Assembly (NCBI GenBank): GCA_963798075.1
Contig: CAWCRU010000019.1
Span: 124,001 to 188,000, forward strand
Direction: 5' to 3'
Length of the DNA: 64,000 nt
Source: DATAOG01 sp963798075
GTDB lineage: Bacteria; Pseudomonadota; Alphaproteobacteria; Geminicoccales; Geminicoccaceae
This document shows positions 26,876 to 35,398 of the stretch, piece after piece. Under the pieces are notes generated by a model, which did not search any database, was not told the origin of the DNA, and saw only the letters and a program-made list of their open reading frames with translations. The position numbers and the translations under genes are program-made. Each line of letters starts with the position of its first letter. The first letter of the stretch is position 1.

Positions 26876-28165
26876 TTACCGCGCAAACCCGAACATGCGC
26901 GGCAGCCACATGAAGGAGTTGGGGACGTAGGTCACGAACAGGAGGACGCCGAACATGATCGCGAGCAGCGGCAAAAGCGGCGGGATCAGCTCGGTCATCG
27001 AGATGTTGGCGATCCGGCAGCCGACGAACAGCGAGGTGCCCACGGGCGGGGTGATCAGGCCGAAGGTCAGGTTGACCACCACGATGATGCCGAGATGGAT
27101 CAGGTCCATGTCGAGCTGGTGCGCGATCGGGAGCAGGATCGGGACCATCATGATGATCGCCGGCGTCAGGTCGATGAAGAGGCCGATCACCAGCAGCACG
27201 AGGTTGATCACCAGCAGCAGCACATACCGGTTGTGGATCACCGCGAACAGGTGGTCCGCCATCCAGCGCGGCACGTCCTCGTAGGTCATGATGAAGGAGA
27301 AGACCGACGTCGTCGCGATCAGGAACAGCACCACGGCGTTGGTGAGGCAACACTCCCACAGGATGCCCGGCAGGTCGGCGAGCTTGATCTCCTTGTAGAT
27401 CACGACCGTCAGGAACAGCGCGTAGACCGAGCCGACGGCGCCCGCCTCGGTCGCGGTGAAGATGCCGCTGGTGATGCCGCCCAGGATGATCACGAGCGTC
27501 AGCATGCCGGCCAGGCCGTCGGCCACGCGGATCAGCTTGTCGCGCCCCGACATCGGCGGCACCGGCGGGTGGGGGTAGAGCCGGCCGTGGACGTAGCAGG
27601 CGATCAGGAGGCCGATGCCGATCAGGACGCCCGGCATGACGCCGGCCAGGAACAGGCCCGCGACCGACACCGAGCCCACCACATAGGCGTAGAGGATCAT
27701 CGGGATCGAGGGCGGGATGATCGGCCCCATGGTCGCCGAGGTCAGGACCACCGCGGTCGCGTAGCGCTTGGTGTAGCCCGCCTTCTCCATGGCCGGGATC
27801 AGGGTCGCGCCGATCGAGGACACCTCGGCCACCGCCGAGCCCGAGACGCCGCCGAACAGCATCGAGGAGAGCACGGTGATCTGGGCCAGCCCGCCCGGCA
27901 GGCGCCCGACCACGACCTCGGACAGGCGCACCAGACGCATCGCGACGCCGCCCCTGGCCATCAGCACGCCCGTGAAGACGAAGAAGATCACCGCCAGCAG
28001 CGGGAAGGAATTGATCCCCACCAGCATGCGCTGGACGATCGTGACGTTGTCGATCACGAAGATGTTGATCGCGGCGATGGCCGAAGCGATCCCGATCGCA
28101 AACGCGATCGGCATGCCGATCAGCAGCAGGACGGCGAACACGCCGAACAGGATCAGGATGGTCAT
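26876..28165 (-). CDS. dctM: TRAP transporter large permease (DctM)
   Basis: A 429-aa polytopic membrane protein with about 12 hydrophobic segments. Typical DctM motifs include MPIAFAIGIASA, FGGVSGSAVAEVSSIGATLI, MGPIIPPSIPMILYAY, TATEAGAVGSVYAL and FGLITPPVGTSLFVG. It forms the transport subunit, driven by the sodium or proton gradient. It is the last gene of a P-Q-M operon on the minus strand, about 55 bp after dctQ. The substrate is a carboxylate or related acid by family; not specified by sequence here. Confidence 0.94.
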   Translation of the reverse strand: MTILILFGVFAVLLLIGMPIAFAIGIASAIAAINIFVIDNVTIVQRMLVGINSFPLLAVIFFVFTGVLMARGGVAMRLVRLSEVVVGRLPGGLAQITVLSSMLFGGVSGSAVAEVSSIGATLIPAMEKAGYTKRYATAVVLTSATMGPIIPPSIPMILYAYVVGSVSVAGLFLAGVMPGVLIGIGLLIACYVHGRLYPHPPVPPMSGRDKLIRVADGLAGMLTLVIILGGITSGIFTATEAGAVGSVYALFLTVVIYKEIKLADLPGILWECCLTNAVVLFLIATTSVFSFIMTYEDVPRWMADHLFAVIHNRYVLLLVINLVLLVIGLFIDLTPAIIMMVPILLPIAHQLDMDLIHLGIIVVVNLTFGLITPPVGTSLFVGCRIANISMTELIPPLLPLLAIMFGVLLFVTYVPNSFMWLPRMFGFAR

Positions 28166-28221
28166 CTGGCAGGGATTCGGGGGGCAGACATGCGGGGGGC
28201 GAGGCTCCGGTCAGCAGCCGC

Positions 28222-28734
28222 TCAGGCGGCCGAATGGCTCGGATCGTGCTCGAGCGCGCGCTCGCGATGGAACCAGACGTTGAGCTGGTCGCGCAGGCTG
28301 TAGAGCATCATCAGCGCGCCCGAGACCGGCAGGGCGCTGTAGTACCAGACGTTGGTGAACGGGATCGATTCCATGAAGTCGCTGCCGAACTGGCCGACGA
28401 AGCGCAGGCCGTAGAGCAGCATGATCCAGCCGAAGCCGAAGATCGCGGCATTGATCAGGAGCTGGATCAGCGCGCGGACCGGAGCGGGGAAGCGCTTCAG
28501 GAGGTAGTCGAAGGCGATGTGGTCGCGCAGATCGACGCAGGCCGCGGCCCCCAGGAACGACACCCAGATCAGAAGGTAGCGCGGCACCTCCTCCGACCAG
28601 GACAAAACGAAGCTGAAGCCATAGCGCGTGACCACGGTCACGATGATGATCGCGAAGATCACCGTGGCCTGCAGCAGGATGACGAGCCGCACCAAGCTCG
28701 CGATGGCGTCGACGACGCGGTTGAAGGCGGTCAT
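28222..28734 (-). CDS. dctQ: TRAP transporter small permease (DctQ)
   Basis: A 170-aa protein with four membrane segments and the DctQ signature TRYGFSFVLSWSEEVPRYLL, then WVSFLGAAACVDLRDHIAFD. It bridges the large permease and the substrate-binding protein. It lies between dctP and dctM in the same operon. The ATG at 28734 gives the expected short cytoplasmic N-terminus. Confidence 0.93.
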   Translation of the reverse strand: MTAFNRVVDAIASLVRLVILLQATVIFAIIIVTVVTRYGFSFVLSWSEEVPRYLLIWVSFLGAAACVDLRDHIAFDYLLKRFPAPVRALIQLLINAAIFGFGWIMLLYGLRFVGQFGSDFMESIPFTNVWYYSALPVSGALMMLYSLRDQLNVWFHRERALEHDPSHSAA

Positions 28735-28810
28735 GGCAGCAGGCTGCGCGGACGTGGCGCGGGCCGACCCGACCGGGCCGGCCCGCGCGCCTGACGCAGC
28801 GCAGTGGCTA

Positions 28811-29815
28811 TCAGTAGTTCTTGCCCAATTCGAGGATGTAGTTGACCTCGTCGACCACGTTCAGGCGCTCGGCCTCGCTCTGGACGAGGTCGTGGACGGC
28901 GTCGATGAACGGCTGCTTGTCGACCGAGATGATCTCGGTGAAGCGCTCCTTGAGCGCGGTGCGCGCGTCCTGCTCGGCCATCGCCCAGGCGCCGCGCATG
29001 TAGGCCTCGGCCTCCTTGCCCGCCTGCTTGACCGCCTGCTGCTGCTCCGGGGACAGCTTGTCGTAGACGCCTTTGGACATCAGCAGCATGTCGGGGATGC
29101 GGGCGTGCTCGTCGAGCGTATAGTATTTGCTGACCTCGTAGAACTTCATGGTCAGGATCGAGGGGTCGTTGTTCTCGGCGGCATCGACCACGCCGGTCTG
29201 GAGCGCGTTGTAGAGCTCGCCCCAGGCGATCGGCACGCCGGTGCCGCCCATCGCCTCGATGGTCTTGACCTGGACCGGCGAGGCCATGACCCGGATCTTC
29301 TTGCCCTGGACATCGCTTACCGAGCGGATCGGCTCTTCGCTGAAGAAGTTGCGCGAGCCCGAATCGATGAAGCCGAGCACCACGATGCCCTTGTCCTCGA
29401 GCGGCTTGACGAACGCCTGCGCCCGGTCGGAATTGAGGTAGGCCCAGTAGTGATTGGCGCTCTTGAAGAGATAAGGCAGCGAGAACATGTCCATCTGCGG
29501 CAGGACCTGCGACAGGTTCGAGGCCGAGACGGTGGCGAACGCGATCGTGCCGTTGCGCAGGCTCTGGACGCTCTCGACCGCGTCGCCGAGGCCGCGGGCG
29601 TCGTAGACCTCGATCTGGATGTCGCCGCCGGTGAGCTCGCCGACCCGTTCGGCGAAGAACTTGTGGGTCATCGAGACCGGGTGTTCGGGCGGCTGCACGC
29701 CGTTCAGCTTGAGATCGATCGCGGCCGAAGCCGGCGTCGCCGAACCCAGCGCGCCGATGCCCGCCGCCAGCGCCAGCGCGCCGGCGGCCAGGGACGTTCG
29801 CATCCATCGTTTCAT
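28811..29815 (-). CDS. dctP: TRAP transporter substrate-binding protein (DctP)
   Basis: A 334-aa periplasmic protein with a Sec signal (RTSLAAGALALAAGIGALGS, cleavage after ASA-AI near residue 31). The mature part has the DctP pattern: HPVSMTHKFFAERVGELTGG, GIVVLGFIDSGSRNFFS, GKKIRVMASPVQVKTIEAMG (with the conserved Arg for the carboxylate) and YNALQTGVVDAAENND. The start is set at ATG 29815 by an AGGAGG about 9 bp upstream. It is the first gene of the dctPQM operon; the promoter should lie between 29816 and 29997. Confidence 0.94.
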   Translation of the reverse strand: MKRWMRTSLAAGALALAAGIGALGSATPASAAIDLKLNGVQPPEHPVSMTHKFFAERVGELTGGDIQIEVYDARGLGDAVESVQSLRNGTIAFATVSASNLSQVLPQMDMFSLPYLFKSANHYWAYLNSDRAQAFVKPLEDKGIVVLGFIDSGSRNFFSEEPIRSVSDVQGKKIRVMASPVQVKTIEAMGGTGVPIAWGELYNALQTGVVDAAENNDPSILTMKFYEVSKYYTLDEHARIPDMLLMSKGVYDKLSPEQQQAVKQAGKEAEAYMRGAWAMAEQDARTALKERFTEIISVDKQPFIDAVHDLVQSEAERLNVVDEVNYILELGKNY

Positions 29816-29997
29816 GACCTTAAGCCTCCTGATCTTGTTGGGCTGCTCCGGAGCGATCATGCGCTCCTCTGCTGGGGGCAACCCTAGGCGACCCCGCCGG
29901 GCTTGGCAATCTGGCGCCGCGCGCCGCTGGACAGGGGGCATCGCAGTCCCTAGGTTTGCGGTAATTACATTGTGGGCCCGGCGACGGAGGTTTCGGC

Positions 29998-30249
29998 ATG
30001 GACGTGGATCTCGTGCGCATCGGCAACTCGCGGGGGGTCCGCATCCCCAAGCCGATCATCGAGCAGTGCGGCTTCGGCGACCGGGTCAGCTTCGCGGTCG
30101 AGGGCGACCGGCTGATCATCGGCCCGGCCGCGGTGCCGCGGGCGGGGTGGGCCGCGGCCTTCGCCCTGATGGCGGCGGCGGGCGACGACGCCCCGCTCCT
30201 GCCGGAGGGTCTGGCCCCGGCGTCCGATCTCGCCGACTGGCGGTGGTAG
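29998..30249 (+). CDS. mazE: MazE-type antitoxin (SpoVT/AbrB domain)
   Basis: An 83-aa protein. The N-terminal AbrB-like DNA-binding fold reads VDLVRIGNSRGVRIPKPIIE, followed by FGDRVSFAVEGDRLIIGP. The C-terminal tail (LAPASDLADWRW) is acidic and Trp-rich, as expected for the toxin-binding arm. A CGGAGG Shine-Dalgarno precedes the ATG at 29998. The stop overlaps the mazF start by 7 bp, showing a coupled toxin-antitoxin operon. It should repress its own promoter. Confidence 0.9.
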   Translation: MDVDLVRIGNSRGVRIPKPIIEQCGFGDRVSFAVEGDRLIIGPAAVPRAGWAAAFALMAAAGDDAPLLPEGLAPASDLADWRW

Positions 30250-30575
30250 AGGCGCCGCAACGCTACGAGATCTGGCTGGTCGCCCCCGAGCCGACCGCGG
30301 GCGCCGCGGGCAGCGAGCCGCGGCCGGCCGTGATCGTCTCGCCCGACGAGATGAACCGCCACGTCCGGGCGGTGATCGTGGCGCCGATGACGACGGCGGC
30401 GCAGAGCTATCCCACCCGGCTGCCCGTGCGCTTCGAGGGCAAGGACGGCCAGATCGCGCTCGAGCAGGTCCGCAGCGTCGACAAGGCGCGGCTGGTGCGG
30501 CGCGCCGGGACCTTGCCCAGGCGCACCGCCCGCCAGGTCGGGGCGGTGCTCGTCGAGATGTTCGCCTACGAGTGA
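30243..30575 (+). CDS. mazF: MazF-type mRNA interferase toxin
   Basis: A 110-aa PemK/MazF fold protein starting at GTG 30243. It has the motifs YEIWLVAPEP (usual W-x-V in strand 1), RPAVIVSPDEMNR, AVIVAPMTT, LPVRFEGKDGQIALEQVRSV and DKARLVRR. It would cut mRNA at short sequence motifs when freed from MazE. It overlaps mazE, is intact and appears functional, unlike most other toxin-antitoxin genes in this window. Confidence 0.9.
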   Translation: MVEAPQRYEIWLVAPEPTAGAAGSEPRPAVIVSPDEMNRHVRAVIVAPMTTAAQSYPTRLPVRFEGKDGQIALEQVRSVDKARLVRRAGTLPRRTARQVGAVLVEMFAYE

Positions 30576-30591
30576 GCGCCGCGCTTTTCGC

Positions 30592-31230
30592 CTAGCGATG
30601 CTGCCAGTCGTCGGGGTCGGCGGCGTTGGCGGGCGAGAGGCCGAGCACGTCGCCTTCGGTCGTGACCCCGAGACCGAGCACGGTGCGGTTGGCGTAGGCG
30701 AAATAGGCGACCACCTGGTTCGCCTCGAGGATCTGGCCGTCGTCGAGGCCGGCCGCGCGCAGGCCTTCGACGTCCGCCTCGCCCAGGGCTGCGGGTTCAT
30801 TGGTCAGCCGCTCGGCATAGCGCATCAGGACGAGCTCGCGGCCCGTGAAAACCTGCTCCGGCCGGTCGGCCGCGAGCGCCGCCCGGATCGCGGCGGCGCG
30901 CTCCTGGTCGCGCAACAGACGCGCGAGCCCGGCCATATGATGCTCGACGCAATAGGCGCAGCCGTTCAAGAGGCTGACGTAGACGCCGAGCGCCTCGAGC
31001 AGCCAGGGCTCGAGCGTGTTGCGACGGTCGTGGAGGACGCTCTTGTAGAGCGCCATGTGGCCCGCCATCGCGTGCGGCCGCAGGCTGTGGGCGCGCATGA
31101 TGTTGTCGATCCGGCCGTCCGGGCCTTTGACGCGGTCATAGAGGTAGAGCAGCTGGCCGTCCGCGTCCTCGTAGGGAACCGTCCGGATCCAGCTCATCGC
31201 CCCGCTCCCGCCGGCGCCGCGATCAGACAT
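30592..31230 (-). CDS. Carboxymuconolactone decarboxylase/AhpD-like peroxidase-related protein
   Basis: A 212-aa helical protein of the AhpD/CMD superfamily. The redox motif is GCAYCVEHHMAGLARLLRD, i.e. CxxC followed by the conserved His; flanking LSLLNGC-like and FAYANRTVLGLGV segments fit the peroxidase-related group. It may act as an alkylhydroperoxidase or disulfide reductase. The start is ATG 31230 or the later ATG 31197 (MSWIRTVP), which aligns better with the family. It overlaps the GST gene upstream by 8 bp, so the two are co-transcribed. Confidence 0.85.
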   Translation of the reverse strand: MSDRGAGGSGAMSWIRTVPYEDADGQLLYLYDRVKGPDGRIDNIMRAHSLRPHAMAGHMALYKSVLHDRRNTLEPWLLEALGVYVSLLNGCAYCVEHHMAGLARLLRDQERAAAIRAALAADRPEQVFTGRELVLMRYAERLTNEPAALGEADVEGLRAAGLDDGQILEANQVVAYFAYANRTVLGLGVTTEGDVLGLSPANAADPDDWQHR

Positions 31231-31837
31231 CCTTGGGCAGGGTGGTCGCCATCGACGGCCGCTTCTCGAATTGCTCGAACCAGGCCGCGAGCTTGGGCCG
31301 CCGGGACCGCCAGTCGGCGGCGGCGTAGCGGAAGTCGAGATAGCCGAGCGCGCAGCCGATCGTGATGGTGCCGATGTCGACGGTCTCGCCGAAGCTTGCG
31401 GCCTCGGCCTCGAGCGTGTCGAGCGCGCGCGCCATCTTCGCCTTCTGGCCCTGGATCCAGTCCGGCCAGCGGTGCGGCTCGGGCCGCAGGAAGCTCTCGT
31501 AGCGGGTGATCACGCCGGCATCGAGGATGCCATCGCCCAGGGCCTGCCGCCGCAGCGCGGTCCAGCGCGCCGGCCCCGCGGCCGGGAACATCTTGCGCCC
31601 GCCGTGCAGGCCATCGAGGTATTCGCAGATCACCCGCGAATCGAACAGCGCCAGGCCGTCGTTGGTCACCAGGCACGGCACCTTGCCGAGCGGGTTGTCG
31701 CGATTGACTTGGGCGACCGGGCTGACCGGGCTCACCTTGCGCGCGGTCAGCTCGAGATTTTTCTCCTGCCCGGTCTCGATCGCCACCGCCATGACCTTGC
31801 GCACATAGGGCGACGCGTAAGAGTAGTGGAGCCTCAT
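31223..31837 (-). CDS. Glutathione S-transferase family protein
   Basis: A 204-aa protein with an N-terminal thioredoxin-like domain (HYSYASPYVRKVMAVA; Ser before Pro-Tyr as possible catalytic residue; NPLGKVPCLV with cis-Pro; LFDSRVICEYLD for glutathione gamma-Glu binding) and a C-terminal helical domain with IGCALGYLDFRY. It would conjugate or reduce substrates with glutathione; the substrate is unknown. It overlaps the AhpD-like gene downstream by 8 bp and follows the M24 gene by about 100 bp, all on the minus strand. Confidence 0.9.
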   Translation of the reverse strand: MRLHYSYASPYVRKVMAVAIETGQEKNLELTARKVSPVSPVAQVNRDNPLGKVPCLVTNDGLALFDSRVICEYLDGLHGGRKMFPAAGPARWTALRRQALGDGILDAGVITRYESFLRPEPHRWPDWIQGQKAKMARALDTLEAEAASFGETVDIGTITIGCALGYLDFRYAAADWRSRRPKLAAWFEQFEKRPSMATTLPKDV

Positions 31838-31934
31838 CGCTGTCCCTCCCCGGTTGGGCCATCCCCCGGAGGCCGATCATTCACCGAAGGGCGCAGCGCC
31901 GCAAGCCCGGGTCGGGCGCCTTGCGCGCCAAGGT

Positions 31935-33240
31935 TCAGCCCAGCGCCTGGTCCTCGAGCGGGTAGCAGGACAAAAGCTCCGCCCCCGAGCGCGTGATCAG
32001 GAGCTGCTCCTCGAGCTTGACGCCGTCGGAGCCTCCTTGTTCGCCGACGTAGCTTTCGATGCAGATGGTCATGCCGGCTTCGAACACGCCGTCGTAGCCG
32101 GAGCGCGGCGGCGTCCTCGGGGTAGTAGATCGCGGGGTATTCGTCGCACAGGCCGACGCCGTGGGCGACGGTCGAGTAGCGGTTGGCCCGGTAGCGCTCG
32201 GGCAGTCGGAACGCTTTCTGCGAGAACTCGCGAAAGCCCAGGCCCGGACGGATCAGCGCCAGATTGTACGCGATCTGCTCGCGGGCGAGGCGGTAGAGGT
32301 CCTTCTGTCCGGCGCGCGCCGGTCCCTCGCCGCAGAGCCAGGTCCGGGAGATGTCGGCGCAATAGCCGTAGGGGCCGATCAGGTCGGTGTCGAATCCGAC
32401 CAGGTCGCCCGCCTCGATCGACCGGCTGCTGCACTCCTGGAACCAGGGGTTGGTACGCGGGCCGGAGCTCAACAGGCGGGTCTCGATCCACTCGCCGCCG
32501 CGGGCGATGTTCTCGGCATGCAGATGCGCCCAGAGCCGCTGCTCGGTGATCCCCGGCCGAAGCTCGGCCTGCATGACCCGCATCGCCGCCTCGCAGGTCG
32601 CGAGCGCGCAGCGCATGGCCTTGATCTCGTCCTCCGACTTGAGGGCACGCGCGAGCTCCATGACCTCCTGGCCCTCGTGCAGGCTGAGGCCCAGAGCTGT
32701 CAGCGCCGCGACCCCTTCCGGGTTGGCGTGGTCGAGGGCGAGGCGCCGGTTGCCGCCGCCGTGCGCCTGCACCAGCTCCGCGATCTCGCTCGCCCAGCCC
32801 TGCGCATGCTCGGCGATGCGATTGCCGCTCTTGAAGAAATACCAGCCGCGCCCCGGCCGGACCTCGTCGACCAGGTCCAGATGCCCGGACAGGTGGGCGC
32901 AGCCGTGGAAGTCGAAGACGATCACCGGCCCCTCGGTCGCGACGAAGGCGTAGCGGACCGGATTGTGCAGGCACCAGACCTGCATGTTGGCGCTGTCGGT
33001 CGCATAGCGGACGTTGATCGGGTCGGTGACCACGATCCCGGCGTAGTCGCGCGCCGCCAGCTGCTCGCGGACCCGGGCGAGGCGGTAGGCCCGCAGGGCT
33101 CGAAGGTCGGGCAGCTCGAGGCCCTGCGCCTGCCACTCGTCGAGCGCCAGCTGGCCGGGTCCGAGGTCGCCGAACGAGCCGCGGCCGGGGCGCCCTGCCG
33201 CGGCCGCGACGATCTTGGAGCGATAGGGGGGTCGCGTCAT
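31935..33240 (-). pseudogene. M24-family DddP-like enzyme (possible DMSP lyase), frameshifted near C-terminus
   Basis: The main frame encodes residues 1 to about 375: LGPGQLALDEWQAQGLELPD, INVRYATDSANMQVW, RGGEWIETRLLSSGPRTNPW, FDTDLIGPYGYCADISRTW (metal Asp residues) and YSTVAHGVGLCDEYPA (metal His; the Tyr at -5 and Asp at +6 match residues reported as catalytic in DddP). The frame breaks near 32104; the next frame gives YDGVFEAGMTICIESYVGEQ and GVKLEEQLLITRSG, with both C-terminal Glu ligands, to TGA at 31935. One extra base restores a roughly 430-aa protein. The start is ATG 33240. It may cleave dimethylsulfoniopropionate to DMS and acrylate, or be an Xaa-Pro peptidase relative. Confidence 0.75.
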
Positions 33241-33417
33241 GCCGGACCTCGGGGCCAACCCGGCGCGCCAGCCGTGGCCGGGAGCGCTCTCATAACGCGA
33301 CCGGCCGGCGGGCGGAAGAGGCGGCGGGTCGCACGCTAGGGCTGTCTTTGCCCCCTCGTTCGGCTAGGGTTGCGGGATCAGAGGGCGGAGGTCGAGCCCG
33401 CAGCCAGGAGAGGCGCC

Positions 33418-34564
33418 ATGGCCAAGACGATCGGCATCCTGACCGCGGGCGGCGACAGCCCGGGGTTGAACGCGGCCATCCGCGGCGTCGGCAAGGCAGC
33501 GCTCGGCGCCTACGGCATGCATGTGATCGGCTTTCGCGACGGCTTTCGCGGCCTGATGGAGAACCGGACCACGACGCTGACCCGGACCGCGCTCTCCGGC
33601 ATCCTGACCATCGGCGGCACCATCCTCGGCACCTCGCGCGACAAGCCCAAGAGCATGCCGATCGGCGGCAAGACCATGGACATGACCGACGTGATCGTCG
33701 AGACCTACCACAAGCACCACCTGGATGGCCTGGTCTGCCTCGGCGGCGGCGGCACCGCCCGCAACGCGTTCGGGCTGCTCGAAAAGGGCCTGAACGTGAT
33801 CACCCTGCCCAAGACCATCGACAACGACGTGGCGCTGACCGACGTGAGCTTCGGCTTCGATACCGCCCTCGGGATCGCGACCGATGCCATCGACCGGCTG
33901 CACTCGACCGCCCACAGCCACCACCGGATCGTGGTCGTCGAGGTCATGGGCCACAACGCCGGCTGGCTGGCGCTCGGCGCCGGGATCGCGGGCGGCGCCG
34001 ACGTGATCCTGATCCCGGAGATTCCCTACGACGTCGAGGCGGTCGCGGAGGCGATCCGCCAGCGCTCGCGCACCGGCAGCCCGTTCAGCATCGTCGCGGT
34101 CTCGGAAGGTGCCATGCCCAAGGAGCATGCCGCAGGCGCTGCACAAAGCCGAGACCCTGCTCGCCAAGGTCAAGGGCAAGTCCAAGGACAAGCGGGCCGC
34201 GTCGCGCAAGACCAAGGCCAAGACCGCGGTCGCCGAGATCAAGGCGCGGCTCGGCAACCGCACGCTCGAGCTCGCGGAGCGGCTGGAAAGCCTGACCGGC
34301 CTCGAGGGCCGGGTCACGATCCTCGGCCATCTGCAGCGGGGCGGCACGCCCTCGGCGGCCGACCGCCTGCTCGCGACCCGGCTCGGGACCGCCTGCGCCG
34401 CGCTGGTCAACGAGGGGGTGTTCGGGGTCATGGTCGCGGCCCGCGGCGACGGCGCCGAGCCGGTGCCGCTCGCCGAGGTCGTCAATCAACGCAAGTCGGT
34501 GCCGCTCGACCACCCCTGGCTGCGCTCCGCCCGCGACATCGGCGTCTGCCTCGGCAACGCCTGA
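33418..34564 (+). pseudogene. 6-phosphofructokinase, one frameshift
   Basis: Frame one covers GILTAGGDSPGLNAAIRG, GLVCLGGGGTARNAFGLLEK, LPKTIDNDVALTDVSFGFDT and VVVEVMGHNAGWLALGAGIA. After SEGAMPKEH one extra C (near 34130) shifts the frame, and the next frame gives LHKAETLLAKVKGKSKDKRA, LGHLQRGGTPSAADRLLATR to LGNA. Restored, it is a full Pfk of about 381 aa with a Lys-rich insert. The GGDG nucleotide motif reads GGGG, and Lys precedes TIDND as in pyrophosphate-dependent or group-III enzymes. The start at ATG 33418 has an aggagagg site. It catalyses phosphorylation of fructose-6-phosphate if intact. Confidence 0.82.
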
Positions 34565-34613
34565 GGCTGAGATTGGCGCAAGGCCTGCGCCGGTCGCCGG
34601 GCCGGGTCCTCCG

Positions 34614-35336
34614 TCAGCTGCCCCGGCCCCTCATCCATGTTTCATAGCGCTTGCGGGTCGCTTCGTCGGGAGGGTAGAGGCCGAAGATGCCTTGGCCGGC
34701 CTTGACCTGCTCGAGGATCCAGGCTTCGAGCTGCTCCTGGGCGGCGGCATCGGTCGCGACCTCATCGGCCAGGTGGCGGGGGATCACGACCACGCCCTCG
34801 CCGTCGCCGACCAGGACGTCGCCCGGGAAGACCGGCACCTCGCCGCAGCCGATCGGCTGCTGCAGGTCGACCGCGTGGTGGTAGGCAAAGCTCGCCGGCG
34901 CCGCCGCCCCGGCGGCGTAGACCGGCCAGGCGAGCGGCGTGATCTGCGGCGTGTCGCGGATCGCCCCGTCGGTCACGACGCCCGCGACGCCCCGCTGCAT
35001 CAGCCTTGCGATCAGGATGTCGCCGAGCGAACCGCCGCCCGCTTTGCCGCGGCAGTCGATCACGAGCACGGCACCCGCGGGGCATTCCTCGATCGCGCGG
35101 CGCTGCGGATGGTCGCGGCCCGTGAACATGCCCGGGTGATCCAGATCCTCGCGCGCGGGTATCATCCGCAGCGTGTAGGCTAGGCCGACCATGACCGGCG
35201 CGCCCGGCGTCAGCCGGGAGACCCCCTGGATGAAGCTGTTGCGCAGACCCCGCTTGAACAGCTGGGTCGTGAGCGTCGCCGTGCTCGCCTGCGTCAGCAG
35301 CCGCCTGGTCTTTGCGGACAAGCCGCTCATCTTCAT
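34614..35336 (-). CDS. RraA-like / HMG-CHA aldolase-fold protein
   Basis: A 240-aa member of the RraA/demethylmenaquinone methyltransferase-like fold. Visible motifs are STATLTTQLFKRGLRNSFIQ, VLVIDCRGKAGGGSLGDILI, ARLMQRGVAGVVTDGAIRDT (the GG-D-R-D metal/substrate region) and VFPGDVLVGDGEGVVVIPRH. Members either regulate RNase E or, more often, act as 4-hydroxy-4-methyl-2-oxoglutarate or oxaloacetate lyases. With protocatechuate genes 2 kb away a catabolic lyase role is tempting but unproven. The ATG at 35336 has an aggaaggg site. Confidence 0.85.
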   Translation of the reverse strand: MKMSGLSAKTRRLLTQASTATLTTQLFKRGLRNSFIQGVSRLTPGAPVMVGLAYTLRMIPAREDLDHPGMFTGRDHPQRRAIEECPAGAVLVIDCRGKAGGGSLGDILIARLMQRGVAGVVTDGAIRDTPQITPLAWPVYAAGAAAPASFAYHHAVDLQQPIGCGEVPVFPGDVLVGDGEGVVVIPRHLADEVATDAAAQEQLEAWILEQVKAGQGIFGLYPPDEATRKRYETWMRGRGS

Positions 35337-35398
35337 GCCCTTCCTGGTTGGCCCGGTTCGCGAACGAGATCGATCGCCGCAGGCTTCATCAGCGTCTC

